Part shown: positions 55,057-64,000 of the stretch, piece by piece
Position numbering within the stretch: position 1 is the first letter of the stretch
Layout of the letters: every line of letters starts with the position of its first letter
Assembly: GCA_004010935.1 (NCBI GenBank)
Contig: CP026511.1
Coordinates: forward strand, 2,480,001 to 2,544,000
Direction of reading: 5' to 3'
DNA: 64,000 nt
Source: Pseudomonadaceae bacterium SI-3
GTDB taxonomy: Bacteria; Pseudomonadota; Gammaproteobacteria; Pseudomonadales; Pseudomonadaceae
Position numbers and translations under genes: made by a program
The notes under the pieces: generated by a model
Told to the model about the DNA's origin: nothing
Seen by the model: the letters and a program-made list of their open reading frames with translations, nothing else
The model's database searches: none

Positions 55057-56480
55057 ACCAGCTTCTCTGGCTACGCACCGATTTGCGCGTCAGTGACAAT
55101 AGCGCCTTGGCTGCCGCGATGAGCACCGGTCCGACCGTGGCGCTCTATCTGATTACACCTGGGCAGTGGCTCGCCCATGACGACGCGCCGTGCAAGGTCG
55201 ATTTCTGGCTACGCAATCTGGCCGAACTGTCGATACGCCTCTCGGAACTGAACGTCCCGCTGCTGATCCGCACCGTTGAAGACTGGCAGGCAGTGCCGGC
55301 GGTGATTGTTGATATTTGCCACACCCATGAGATCAGTACCCTGCACGTCAACGACGAGTACGGTGTGAACGAGCAGCGCCGTGACGAGGCGGTCGCCGGA
55401 GCGCTGCGAAAAACGCCCACCGACATGCGTCGCCACCTTGATCAGCTGTTGTTTGCACCAGGGACCATCACGACGCTGTCGGGTGGTTACTTCAAGGTCT
55501 TCAGCCAGTTCCGAAAGGTGTGTTATGCCCGGCTGACACAGTCACTTCCCGCGTGTCTCCCCGTCCCGGATCGCCAGGCATCGCTGCTGGTTGTCAGCGA
55601 CTCGGTGCCGCAGGCAGTCGATGGTTTCGCCCAACCCAGCGACTATCTGCGTTCGCTGTGGCCGGCTGGCGAAGACTTCGCCCAACTTCGCCTTGCAAAG
55701 TTCGCCGAAGACGACCTGGCGGACTATCAACAACGTCGCGACTTCCCCGCCGAGCCGGGTACCAGCCAAGTTTCCGCCTACCTGGCTGCAGGCGTCATTT
55801 CCCCTCGGCAATGCCTGCATGCCGCTTTAAGAGCTAATCGGGGCGAACACGACAGCGGCAATCCCGGTGCGGTCACCTGGATCAATGAACTGCTCTGGCG
55901 AGAGTTCTACAAACATGTACTGGTCGGCTATCCACACGTCTCGATGGGCCGGGGGTTCCGGCGAGAAACCGATACCCTGCCCTGGCGTCACGCACCGGAT
56001 GAGCTGGCGGCCTGGCAGCAGGGCCGTACCGGATTTCCGATCATCGATGCCGCCATGCGCCAATTGCTGGCCACGGGCTGGATGCACAATCGCCTGCGCA
56101 TGATCGTCGCCATGTTTCTGAGCAAAAACCTGTTGATCGACTGGCGCGAAGGTGAGCGTTGGTTCATGCAGCACCTGATCGATGGCGACCTCGCCGCCAA
56201 TAATGGCGGATGGCAGTGGAGCGCCTCGACGGGGACCGATTCGGTGCCTTATTTCCGCTTGTTCAACCCGCAAAGTCAGTCGGCCAAATTCGACCCGGAC
56301 GGCCGGTTCCTGCGGCGTTGGCTGCCCGAGCTGGCGGAATTGGACAAACGCGGAATCCACAACCCGGCGAAGCTGAACGGGCTGTTTTCAGGCGTCGAGT
56401 ACCCGTCTCCTATCATCGATCTGCCAATGAGCCGTGAGCGTGCGCTTTCAGCATTCAGGCAATTGGGAGAGGTGCTGTGA
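55053..56480 (+). CDS. phrB: Deoxyribodipyrimidine photolyase
   Basis: Repairs cyclobutane pyrimidine dimers using light. 475 residues: an N-terminal antenna domain (LLWLRTDLRVSDNSAL) and a C-terminal FAD domain with WINELLWREFYKHVL, FPIIDAAMRQLLATGWMHNR and the FAD-binding NGGWQWSASTGTD. All the usual motifs are present. ATGA overlap with merR. Confidence 0.95.
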   Translation: MNQLLWLRTDLRVSDNSALAAAMSTGPTVALYLITPGQWLAHDDAPCKVDFWLRNLAELSIRLSELNVPLLIRTVEDWQAVPAVIVDICHTHEISTLHVNDEYGVNEQRRDEAVAGALRKTPTDMRRHLDQLLFAPGTITTLSGGYFKVFSQFRKVCYARLTQSLPACLPVPDRQASLLVVSDSVPQAVDGFAQPSDYLRSLWPAGEDFAQLRLAKFAEDDLADYQQRRDFPAEPGTSQVSAYLAAGVISPRQCLHAALRANRGEHDSGNPGAVTWINELLWREFYKHVLVGYPHVSMGRGFRRETDTLPWRHAPDELAAWQQGRTGFPIIDAAMRQLLATGWMHNRLRMIVAMFLSKNLLIDWREGERWFMQHLIDGDLAANNGGWQWSASTGTDSVPYFRLFNPQSQSAKFDPDGRFLRRWLPELAELDKRGIHNPAKLNGLFSGVEYPSPIIDLPMSRERALSAFRQLGEVL

Positions 56481-56905
56481 GCGGCTTTCTGCAGCAGTTT
56501 TCGGCCAACTTCGCGCGGCTCGATGTACGCAATCTCGACCGCCTTGCCGAGCTCTATGCCGACAACATCCATTTCACAGACCCGTTGCATGAAATCTGCG
56601 GGCTAACCCAGCTGCACGATTATTTTGCAGAGCTGTACGCCGATCTCACGTCACTCGACTTCGAGTTTTTCGCCTTCGACGAGGTGCGGGAAGGCGAAGG
56701 TTATCTCCGCTGGGTCATGAGCTTTCGCCATCCCCGCCTCAATCAAGGCCAGCTCATCAGCCTGGAAGGTTGCACCATGCTGCGCTGGAATGCGGCTGGC
56801 AAGGTGGTGCGTCATCGCGATTATTTCGACGCAGGCGCCTTGATTTATCAACACGTTCCCGTTGTCGGATCGATGATTCGCTGGTTGCACCGGAGAATCG
56901 CATGA
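56477..56905 (+). CDS. NTF2-like (SnoaL) protein
   Basis: A 142-residue NTF2/SnoaL-fold protein (LDRLAELYADNIHFTDPLHE is typical). GTG start overlapping the phrB stop by 4 bases. Found downstream of phrB in pseudomonads; function unknown. Confidence 0.85.
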   Translation: MSGFLQQFSANFARLDVRNLDRLAELYADNIHFTDPLHEICGLTQLHDYFAELYADLTSLDFEFFAFDEVREGEGYLRWVMSFRHPRLNQGQLISLEGCTMLRWNAAGKVVRHRDYFDAGALIYQHVPVVGSMIRWLHRRIA

Positions 56906-57153
56906 GCCCGTCGCAATGCCTTTGGCTGACCAGCGCGAGCCGCGGGCCTGGTCAGGCATTGGCCGGTCAGCAGGGCTTCCCAATGCCCAAGCGCTGGCCA
57001 GCAGAACGGGCAGCACGCCAAATCGCCGGCAAGCTTGATCGGCAGCCGCATGGCATCGTCTTTCTGGCGGCGTTTGTCGCCGCACTGCGTTCCACCTCTC
57101 TACTACCGGCACGCCTGCAGTACGCACTGGGCCAGCGCATGGCGCGCCGTTGA
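56902..57153 (+). pseudogene. Internally deleted short-chain dehydrogenase remnant
   Basis: An 83-codon in-frame remnant. The first 20 residues (LWLTSASRGPGQALA) look like the N-terminal TGASxGxG nucleotide loop of a short-chain dehydrogenase, with the first Gly changed to Ser; the last 50 (AARQIAGKLDRQPHGIVFLA and the following part) look like the C-terminal tail of the same class. About 150 residues, including the YxxxK active site, are missing. Upstream and downstream genes overlap or abut as in an operon, so an intact SDR probably stood here. Confidence 0.6.
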
Positions 57154-57168
57154 TCAAGGAAAACGGTC

Positions 57169-58416
57169 ATGAAAGTGGCGATCATCGGAGGCGGTATCTC
57201 CGGCCTGACGAGCGCGCACCTGCTGCATCGCGAGCACGACATCACCCTGTTCGAGGCAGCTGGCTGGCTTGGCGGACATACGCATACGGTGGACGTCAGT
57301 CTGCTGGGTCGGGATTACGCAATCGATACCGGCTTTATCGTATTCAATGAACGGGCCTATCCCAACTTCATCGAACTGATCGAGCGTCTCGGCGTGGCCT
57401 TCAAACCGACCGAAATGAGCTTCTCGGTGAGCGATCCGTTATCCGGCCTGGAATACAACGGCAATAACCTAAACAGTCTTTTCGCCCAGCGCAGCAACCT
57501 CTTGTCGCCCTCCTTCTGGAACATGGTCCGCGACATTCTGCGCTTCAACAAGGAGAGCCTCGACGACTACGCCAATCAGCGCATAGCCCCGCACGTCACG
57601 CTCGGCGAATACCTGCGTTGGGGCGGCTATAGCCAACGTTTGATCGATCACTACATCGTGCCCATGGGGGCTGCAATCTGGTCGATGTCGCTGCATGAAA
57701 TGCTCGGTTTCCCGCTGCTGTTCTTCGTTCGTTTCTTCAAGAACCACGGGTTACTGCCGGTCAGCCAACGGCCTCGGTGGTATGTGATCGAGGGTGGATC
57801 AAGTGCCTATGTCGGACCGCTGACCCAGGGCTTCAGCCAGCGCGTCCGGCTCAACTGCCCGGTATTCGAAGTGAACCGCGATCGCCTGGGCGTGACGGTC
57901 GTCAGTGCGCAGGGTGCCGAGCGTTTCGACAAAGTCATCTTTGCCTGTCACAGCGACCAGGCGTTGAGGCTGCTAAACGCACCGACTTCGGCCGAACAGC
58001 AGATTCTGGCCGCACTGCGTTATGCCGATAACGACGTGGTGCTGCACACCGATACCCGGCTGTTGCCAAAGCGCCCGCTGGCATGGGCCAGCTGGAACTA
58101 CCGCCTCGGCAGTCCGGGCGAGCAGCTGGCAGCGGTCACCTACAACATGAACCTACTGCAGGGTATCGAAGCGCCGGAAACGTTTTGCCTCAGCCTGAAC
58201 CAGACCCGCTTCATCGACCCTTCGCGGATTCTCGGGCGCTACACCTATGCTCATCCGCAATACAGCCTGGACGGAATCGCTGCACAAAATCGCGCCGATG
58301 AACTGTGCGGCCCGAATCACAGCTACTTCTGTGGCGCCTACTGGGGTGATGGCTTTCATGAAGACGGCGTGGTCAGTGCGATGCGGGTGGCCGATGCGCT
58401 GGGCAACCGGGGTTGA
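57169..58416 (+). CDS. FAD-dependent amine oxidase-like protein
   Basis: A 415-residue NAD(P)/FAD-binding protein with GGGISGLTSAHLL at the N-terminus and GGHTHTVDV, and CGAYWGDGFHEDGVVSA near the end. Relatives sit next to a DUF1365 protein and a cyclopropane fatty acid synthase in light-induced operons of other pseudomonads; those two genes are absent here. It is the last gene of the photolyase operon. Confidence 0.87.
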   Translation: MKVAIIGGGISGLTSAHLLHREHDITLFEAAGWLGGHTHTVDVSLLGRDYAIDTGFIVFNERAYPNFIELIERLGVAFKPTEMSFSVSDPLSGLEYNGNNLNSLFAQRSNLLSPSFWNMVRDILRFNKESLDDYANQRIAPHVTLGEYLRWGGYSQRLIDHYIVPMGAAIWSMSLHEMLGFPLLFFVRFFKNHGLLPVSQRPRWYVIEGGSSAYVGPLTQGFSQRVRLNCPVFEVNRDRLGVTVVSAQGAERFDKVIFACHSDQALRLLNAPTSAEQQILAALRYADNDVVLHTDTRLLPKRPLAWASWNYRLGSPGEQLAAVTYNMNLLQGIEAPETFCLSLNQTRFIDPSRILGRYTYAHPQYSLDGIAAQNRADELCGPNHSYFCGAYWGDGFHEDGVVSAMRVADALGNRG

Positions 58417-58545
58417 ACGCAACTCACACAGCACCCCGAGTCTTCCATGCCACGAACCGGCCATGAGCCGATGAGCGGTCTGAGTTCCAGTTAAAAGCCA
58501 GCCGATATAGCGATGCGCGCCCGAGCGCTTTACGAGAGGCATTCG

Positions 58546-60045
58546 ATGAACAGCACGACCTTCACCATGCAAGACTACTACCGCAAGGCCGATCGAATCA
58601 TGCTCGGCGTGCTGTGGTTTCTCTTCGTATACGCGCTCGGTTTGGCAGCAATGAGCGGCAGCTGGGCACAGGCCATCGTCGTGGGTGGCGGTACCGCGCT
58701 CGCGATGACAGTGCTCAACGCACTGATTTCAGGCGAGCGGCTGATGCGCTGCCTCATCGGCGCTGCGTTCATGGTCATGTCAGCGCTGCACATCAACCAG
58801 GAGCACGGCATGCTGGAGATGCACTTCGGCATCTTCGCCCTGCTCGCGTTCCTGGTGTATTACCGGGACTGGCTGCCCATCGTCGTGGCTGCTGCGACCA
58901 TCGCGGTGCATCACCTGGCGTTCTTTGCACTACAGCAGCAAGGTGCCGAGGTGTTCCTGATGCCCCATGGCACCTGGGGTGAAGTCTTCCTGCATGCGTT
59001 TTATGTGGTACTTGAGAGTGCCATCCTCATTTATCTGGCGATACGCGGAAACGCCGAAGCGCGCGAAGGCGAAGCGCTGCTGAGCGCTGCGGCCGAGATC
59101 ACCCGCAACCCTGAACGGATCGACCTCAACCATCGCTCCGCAGCCAGCGGGCCGGTAGGCGAGCGGTTCAATCAGCTGCTTGATCAACTGTCCGAATTGG
59201 TCAGTGCGGTGGTAATCGATGCACGCGGGCTCGACGGGACGGCTGGCAGCCTGAGCGCCGCAACCCGGCAAATGCGCGACGGTGCCGATCTACAACTGGG
59301 CGAAACCGCACAAATGGTCGATGCAATGCAGCAGATGTCGACCGCCATCGAAGAAGTCGCCGGTCATGCCGATCGGGCGGCACAAGCGGCACAAGCCGCA
59401 AACGCGAAGGCGGGACAGGGCCGGCAATCGGTCGCGACCAGCCGTCAGGAAATTGCCCAGCTGGCGCAGCGCATCGACGGAACCGACGAGGTCATGCAAG
59501 ACCTGGCCGCCCAGTCCGAGCAGATCGGGCGCGTGCTCGAAGTGATCCGTAGCATCGCCGAACAGACCAACCTGCTGGCCTTGAACGCCGCCATCGAGGC
59601 CGCTCGGGCCGGGGAACAAGGCCGAGGCTTTGCGGTGGTTGCCGATGAGGTGCGTAACCTCGCGCAGAAAACGGCGACTTCTACTCGCGAGATTCAAGAG
59701 ATCATCACGCGCCTGCAGCAAAGCAGCCGCAAAGCCGCCGATTCGATGCAGGTCAGCCGGCAGAGCGTGGCCCGTTGCGTCGAAGACAGCCAGCACACGA
59801 CGGTGCTGCTGGAATCCATGGCACAGGAGATCGAATCCATCAGTCATATGAACGAGCTGATCGCTGCCGCAACCCATGAGCAGACTGCGGTTTCCGCGGA
59901 TATCGCCAGCCACCTGCAGAGCGTTCAGCAGATCGCCGAGCAGAACGCTGTAGATGCCAGCAAGCTGGAGCAGGACAGCGTTGGCTTGACTGCGCTGGCC
60001 TCACGACTGGGCACGCTCAGCGGACGCTTCGCCGTTCGTTCATAA
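58546..60045 (+). CDS. Methyl-accepting chemotaxis protein
   Basis: A 499-residue receptor with an N-terminal region of about six membrane spans and no periplasmic sensor domain, then the signalling domain with the invariant hairpin ([20 protein letters not shown] and [15 protein letters not shown]). GAGAGG lies 7 bases before the ATG. Ligand unknown; membrane-span receptors of this type often respond to energy or a redox signal. Confidence 0.9.
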   Translation: MNSTTFTMQDYYRKADRIMLGVLWFLFVYALGLAAMSGSWAQAIVVGGGTALAMTVLNALISGERLMRCLIGAAFMVMSALHINQEHGMLEMHFGIFALLAFLVYYRDWLPIVVAAATIAVHHLAFFALQQQGAEVFLMPHGTWGEVFLHAFYVVLESAILIYLAIRGNAEAREGEALLSAAAEITRNPERIDLNHRSAASGPVGERFNQLLDQLSELVSAVVIDARGLDGTAGSLSAATRQMRDGADLQLGETAQMVDAMQQMSTAIEEVAGHADRAAQAAQAANAKAGQGRQSVATSRQEIAQLAQRIDGTDEVMQDLAAQSEQIGRVLEVIRSIAEQTNLLALNAAIEAARAGEQGRGFAVVADEVRNLAQKTATSTREIQEIITRLQQSSRKAADSMQVSRQSVARCVEDSQHTTVLLESMAQEIESISHMNELIAAATHEQTAVSADIASHLQSVQQIAEQNAVDASKLEQDSVGLTALASRLGTLSGRFAVRS

Positions 60046-60467
60046 ATGACATCAGGGCTTCGGTTGTACACCGGAGCCCGCGGCCTTCCCTGCTATCAGC
60101 CCCTTGGGAGTGACTACAGTGCGGAACATCAGCCGTACGAAGCCGCTATCAAACCTCAGGGGCCGGTCATTCCCGAACGGTGCGTGAGTCAAGGATCGCG
60201 ACGCTTACCTGGTCTCGCCCTCTACGTTTGGCGACATACAAGCTACGGTCCGCAGCATCTACTAACGATGCAGCCGTCTAGCCTATGCCCGCGCCCACAG
60301 CGATTACCCACGAGCGTAGCGACGCCGATACTCTGAAACGTTGGAGCTTGAGTAACGAATGGCCTCACTGGCAGTCGCTATGGAGTGACCGTCTTTTTTT
60401 TGGCACCTGGGTGCCTTGAATGGTATTGGTCGCTTTCAGCTCAATCGCCGCACAGAGGAGTCAGCTC
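60046..60467. other. Intergenic region with a decayed GGDEF remnant
   Basis: A 422-bp region; apart from the GGDEF remnant at 60167-60340 it holds only a T-rich tract followed by a short inverted repeat near 60395-60415, without a terminator arrangement. Confidence 0.5.
60167..60340 (-). pseudogene. Remnant of a GGDEF domain
   Basis: On the minus strand the frame reads VGAGIG, an in-frame stop, then AASLVDAADRSLYVAKRRG and RDQVSVAILDSRTVRE before a stop. This matches the C-terminal part of diguanylate cyclase domains (ADxALYxAKxxGRNQV). No N-terminal GGDEF part or start is present nearby, so it is a decayed fragment. Confidence 0.6.
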
Positions 60468-61229
60468 ATGATCCCAGCCTCATTGGTCGACACGCTGCGT
60501 AGTGCCAGGCACGTTGTGGTTTTTACAGGCGCAGGCGTGTCGGCAGAAAGCGGTATTCCGACCTTTCGCGACTCACTCACCGGGTTATGGGAGCGTTTCG
60601 ACGCGGCGTCGCTGGCAACGCCCGAAGCCTTCCTAGCCGATCCGCCTCTGGTCTGGGGTTGGTATGAGTGGCGTCGGATGAAGGTGCTGCAGGCCCAGCC
60701 GAACCTTGCGCACGTGGCCATTGCCGAACTGGCCCGCCACGTCCCTCACCTCACGCTTGTCACCCAGAACGTCGACGACCTCCACGAGCGCGCGGGCAGC
60801 ACCGACGTCATTCACCTGCATGGCAGCCTGCATCAGCCACGTTGTTTCAACTGCGGCGAGCGCCCCGACACACCGCTGGGTATGCCGGACGAGCCCGAAG
60901 GTGGACGCCGACTGGAGCCGCCGCGCTGCAATGCCTGCGGCGCAAAGCTGCGCCCCGGCGTCGTCTGGTTTGGCGAAAGCCTGCCGACCGAAGCACTGAA
61001 TACCGCCTTCGCTGCCGCAGAGACCTGCGATCTGCTCATTTCGGTCGGCACCTCCGGGATGGTCTACCCCGCTGCTGAAGTCCCGGGACTGGCCTGGCGG
61101 GCCGGAGCCGTAGTGGTCCACGTCAACCCGCAGCCAAATACCGATCACAGCGAGCGGGAATTTGCGTTGGCAGGGCTCGCTGGTGAGCAGCTGCCACCAC
61201 TGGTCGAGCTGGCCTTTGGTGACCGCTGA
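60468..61229 (+). CDS. cobB: NAD-dependent protein deacylase, CobB-type sirtuin
   Basis: A 253-residue sirtuin: GAGVSAESGIPTFRD at the NAD site, active His in IHLHGSLHQ and a zinc site with CFNC and CNAC. Tyr66 and Arg69 (YEWR) match the YxxR pair that gives CobB/SIRT5 desuccinylase activity. GGAG 8 bases before the ATG at 60468. Confidence 0.92.
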   Translation: MIPASLVDTLRSARHVVVFTGAGVSAESGIPTFRDSLTGLWERFDAASLATPEAFLADPPLVWGWYEWRRMKVLQAQPNLAHVAIAELARHVPHLTLVTQNVDDLHERAGSTDVIHLHGSLHQPRCFNCGERPDTPLGMPDEPEGGRRLEPPRCNACGAKLRPGVVWFGESLPTEALNTAFAAAETCDLLISVGTSGMVYPAAEVPGLAWRAGAVVVHVNPQPNTDHSEREFALAGLAGEQLPPLVELAFGDR

Positions 61230-61263
61230 GCGCCGTACCAGCCTGGCTGCAGAGCCACACGCT

Positions 61264-61884
61264 TCAGGTCAGTGGCGTGACCACCGCCGCCTGATAGGCC
61301 GGACGCTCTAGCAGTCGCTCATACCAGCTGCGCAGGTGCGGTAGGTCCGGGCGCTCGATGGGCATCTCGAACCAGGCGTAGGCGAAGCAGCCGAGCGGGA
61401 TGTCGCCCATGCCGAACGAGACGCCACCCAGATAGGGTTGTTTCGAGAGGGCATGGTCAGCGATAGCCAACAACCTTCCGCACTCGCCGATTGCCATCTG
61501 TACTGCTGGCATATCGCGTTGATCCGGCGCAGTGCGCACCATGTTCCAGAACACCGTGCGGAAGGGAGCGGCCAGCGACGAGGTGACCCAGTCCATCCAT
61601 TTGTCCGCCTCTGCGCGCTCGGCAGGGTCTGCGCTCCAGAGTGTTCCTTCCCCATAACGAGCGGCCAGATAGCGGACTATGGCATTGGACTCCCACAGCA
61701 CCAACGCGCCGTCTTCCAGGCATGGCACCAGCTGGTTGGGATTCTTGGCGATATAGTCTGCGTCGCTTACGACTCCGAAGGCGCCGCCTGCATCGATTCG
61801 TGTGTAGGGAACATCCAGCTCTTCAAGGCACCAGAGCGCCTTCTTCACATTGGTCGAGTTCGCTCGGCCCCAGAGTTTCAACAT
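61264..61884 (-). CDS. Glutathione S-transferase family protein
   Basis: A 206-residue GST: an N-terminal thioredoxin-like domain with LWGRANSTNVKKALWCLEEL and an all-helical C-terminal domain with an ending typical of the family (SWYERLLERPAYQAAV). Substrate unknown; converges with cobB. Confidence 0.88.
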   Translation of the reverse strand: MLKLWGRANSTNVKKALWCLEELDVPYTRIDAGGAFGVVSDADYIAKNPNQLVPCLEDGALVLWESNAIVRYLAARYGEGTLWSADPAERAEADKWMDWVTSSLAAPFRTVFWNMVRTAPDQRDMPAVQMAIGECGRLLAIADHALSKQPYLGGVSFGMGDIPLGCFAYAWFEMPIERPDLPHLRSWYERLLERPAYQAAVVTPLT

Positions 61885-61948
61885 GCGATTCGCTCCTGTT
61901 CTTTAGTCGATCAGTCAACGCTCAACCCTAGCTGTAAATTGCCGCTGC

Positions 61949-63955
61949 TTAACGGGCCTTACCTTTGTCAGCAAGCAGCCGCGTCGCACCCTGCGCTTTC
62001 TGCGTGTACCAGAACACCCGGCTTACACCGCGAGTGATTGCCACGTACGCCAGCCGCAGGTTTTCATCCGCCATGGCCTGGTCATAGCTGTTCCGAAAGA
62101 AGCCACTGTAGGCGTACAACGCACTGCGCAGCGGGTGGCGTTCACTCGGCAGGCAGTCATCGACGATGATCGCAACTTCCGCCTGCAGGCCTTTGGCGCG
62201 GTGGATGGTGTATGCCTTGACCGGCAGCTTGCGATCCAGCTGCGCCTCGATGGCCCGCAAGGGCTCGTTGCGGCGGCTGAGAACCAGTACGGCATTGCGG
62301 TCGGCGTTCGGCAGCCCGGCAACGTGGTCGCACTGGGTCTGGATATCGCGGATCAGATCGGGCAGACGGGTCTTGATATCGAAACGGGTAATCAGTTTCA
62401 CGCCGTGATCGCCTGGCTGCGTTGGGCGGCTCGCCTTGCTGGCTTTGGCCTGTTTGACCGCAACGCCCGCCAGCACGGCTTCGCCGTCGCGGATTACCGG
62501 TTCGATGGAACGATAGTTGGTTTCCAGCATCAACGTCCGACTTTGCTTCGCCCCGCCCTTGGCCGGGAAGTACTTGTCGAAGTCCATGAACAGCTCCGGC
62601 GAACTGCCCCGCCAGCCATAGATCGACTGCCAGTCATCACCGATTGCCATCAGGCTGACCGTTTCACCCTGTCTCGCAAGGGTGCCGTGCAACGCCTGCA
62701 GCCACTGAACGATCTGTGGCGATATATCCTGAAACTCGTCGATCAGCAGATGGCTGAACGGTGCCAGCGCATCGCCGGAAACCTTGCCACCGCCGTTCAG
62801 CTGCTGAGTGAGGGCTTGGAACGCACCGTTGAACGTCATCAAGCCCTGGGCTTCCAGAGCGCTCTGGAAATGCCGCCAGAACAGCTGCAGCACTTCGATG
62901 AAGTTACGCTCGGGTTCCTTGCACGCCAGCCGTGTCAGTTGAATCTGGTCGATGCGAATGCCGATGCTTTCGATGAAGCCGGCTTGGACATAAAACGCCT
63001 CGAACAACGGCGCTGCACTGTACTCGCCGGTCAGCTTGCAGCCGTCCAAGGGCGCACGCGGAACCGCCCGCCGGGTGCCAGACTCGGGCGGCGGAGCGAG
63101 ACCTAGCAAGGTATGCACCAGCTCTCGGAAACGTTGGTCTTCGGCGTAACAGCGCTGGTACGCCTCTTTCAGCAACCGCAACTGGCCGGCCCGTAAGCGC
63201 GACGCGGTGAGCGGGTTGTCCAGCTCTGTGGGCGAAGCCCCCTTCTCGTCCAGTTGTTCGAACCACTGCGGCTTGCCGAGCAGGTCCTTGGCCAGCACCG
63301 CCATGGCCGAGTGGAAGGTACGAACGCACTGACGTGCGCGGGCCGGATCAAAGTCGAAATTCCAGAAGCCCAGCACTCGGATCAATTGCTCGCGCAACTC
63401 GGCGCACGAGGCATTGGTGAAGGAAATCACCGTGAGCCGCTCGGGCGGGATGTCCAGATGGCAGAGCATGAACACCACGCGCAACACCAGCGTCGTGGAT
63501 TTGCCCGAGCCCGCCCCTGCGAATATCCGTGTTGCTGGCGACTCTTCAAGAATCATCGCCCATTGCTCGTCGGACGGCGCTCGGATCACGCCTGCGTCCA
63601 CCGCCCGCCCTACTCGCAGGCGCATGGCCTGGATTTGTTGCTCGTTCACGCAGAGTTTCGCAGGGCCGTAGATACCGTCACCGGCCGGCTTGCGCGCCTT
63701 CGTTCGGGGCTTGGACGCGACCTTGGGCGCGGTACTGGCAGCCGTATCTGCAAGGCGCGTTGGCTTAGCGGCTGACTTGGCTTTCCTGACCTTTTTGCCT
63801 GGATGCCCCGACTTGCCGCCGGACTTTACCCCGGCGTCCGGCCAGCGACGCAGAATCAGATCATCTTCAGACTGAACGTACGCAGAGGTACGCGGAAAAC
63901 AACGCGCGAGCGCACTGGACACCAGCAGCTTGTAGCGCTTGACGGCAGACAGCAT
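61949..63955 (-). CDS. UvrD/Rep-family DNA helicase
   Basis: A 668-residue superfamily 1 helicase: Walker A AGAGSGKST, DEFQD Walker B (LLIDEFQDISP), GDDWQSIYGWRGSS, TIHRAKGLQAEV and a C-terminal LAYVAITRGVSRVFW. The first ~100 residues are Lys/Arg/Pro-rich (KKVRKAKSAAKPTR and KPRTKARKPAG), unlike UvrD, and may bind DNA or a partner. ATG 63955; the only ribosome-binding site is weak. Confidence 0.88.
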   Translation of the reverse strand: MLSAVKRYKLLVSSALARCFPRTSAYVQSEDDLILRRWPDAGVKSGGKSGHPGKKVRKAKSAAKPTRLADTAASTAPKVASKPRTKARKPAGDGIYGPAKLCVNEQQIQAMRLRVGRAVDAGVIRAPSDEQWAMILEESPATRIFAGAGSGKSTTLVLRVVFMLCHLDIPPERLTVISFTNASCAELREQLIRVLGFWNFDFDPARARQCVRTFHSAMAVLAKDLLGKPQWFEQLDEKGASPTELDNPLTASRLRAGQLRLLKEAYQRCYAEDQRFRELVHTLLGLAPPPESGTRRAVPRAPLDGCKLTGEYSAAPLFEAFYVQAGFIESIGIRIDQIQLTRLACKEPERNFIEVLQLFWRHFQSALEAQGLMTFNGAFQALTQQLNGGGKVSGDALAPFSHLLIDEFQDISPQIVQWLQALHGTLARQGETVSLMAIGDDWQSIYGWRGSSPELFMDFDKYFPAKGGAKQSRTLMLETNYRSIEPVIRDGEAVLAGVAVKQAKASKASRPTQPGDHGVKLITRFDIKTRLPDLIRDIQTQCDHVAGLPNADRNAVLVLSRRNEPLRAIEAQLDRKLPVKAYTIHRAKGLQAEVAIIVDDCLPSERHPLRSALYAYSGFFRNSYDQAMADENLRLAYVAITRGVSRVFWYTQKAQGATRLLADKGKAR

Positions 63956-64000
63956 GAACAACCAACCGGGGCTAGACAGGTGGCCGATATGGTACGGGTT

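Noticed and set aside
60065..60070. TGTACA as a LitR half-site near the chemotaxis gene end
   Set aside because: No second half-site at 11-13 bases.
60395..60415. T-run followed by an inverted repeat GGCACC..GGTGCC upstream of cobB
   Set aside because: The T run precedes the stem on the plus strand and is A-rich on the minus strand, so it is not a terminator in either direction.

Overview
The window comes from a high-GC Pseudomonas-type gammaproteobacterium, most like Stutzerimonas/Pseudomonas. Supporting signs are PQQ-dependent alcohol oxidation genes of the exa/erb (P. aeruginosa) or ped (P. putida) type, REP elements of the usual Pseudomonas form, kdpFABCDE, and a light-regulon block of hemH, phrB, folE and MerR-type regulators. 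No rRNA, tRNA, CRISPR array, insertion sequence or prophage was seen.

Positions 1-44170 are mostly an alcohol-oxidation region. It has an ExaC-type aldehyde dehydrogenase (cut by the left edge) and, divergently, an operon pqqA-pqqD-pqqE, a possible tiny membrane peptide, a DUF989-type membrane protein, a SerC-like aminotransferase and a PyrD-like flavoprotein. Next come a lanthanide-type PQQ alcohol dehydrogenase (PedH-like, WDYDG motif), two stand-alone substrate-binding proteins, a c-type cytochrome and a calcium-type PQQ alcohol dehydrogenase (PedE-like, WDFSG motif), followed by a secreted pentapeptide protein. An MFS transporter and a complete kdpFABCDE potassium operon lie inside this cluster. 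After a short housekeeping stretch (exonuclease, YetF-like protein, ion channel, diguanylate cyclase, EthD-like protein) the cluster resumes. It then encodes a PedS2/PedR2-type two-component pair, a cupredoxin-like protein, a PQQ-associated ABC system (binding protein, Sel1 protein, beta-propeller, ATPase, permease), an ErbR/AgmR-type regulator, a FIST protein with a hybrid kinase, a porin and the PqqF protease.

Positions 44279-58416 look like a light- and stress-response region. There are two class II LitR-type MerR regulators without a B12 domain, a short LOV photoreceptor, folE-folX, a DCC-family protein, a GGDEF/EAL protein, hemH with an SDR39U1-type protein, a Trp-rich small protein, and an overlapping operon DUF523/DUF1722 - merR - phrB - NTF2-like - eroded SDR - FAD oxidoreductase. 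Sites of the form TRTACA-N12-TGTAYA stand in front of most of these units. The right end holds a chemotaxis receptor, a decayed GGDEF remnant, a CobB-type deacylase, a glutathione S-transferase and a UvrD-family helicase.

Two points stand out. First, the pqqA-D-E operon lacks pqqB and pqqC but carries SerC and PyrD paralogues whose usual substrate-binding residues are changed, which suggests an unassigned step of PQQ-like cofactor chemistry. Second, an 11-bp motif (CTMCYTTRGTA) recurs upstream of most of the alcohol-oxidation transcription units, three times about 120 bp from the start codon.
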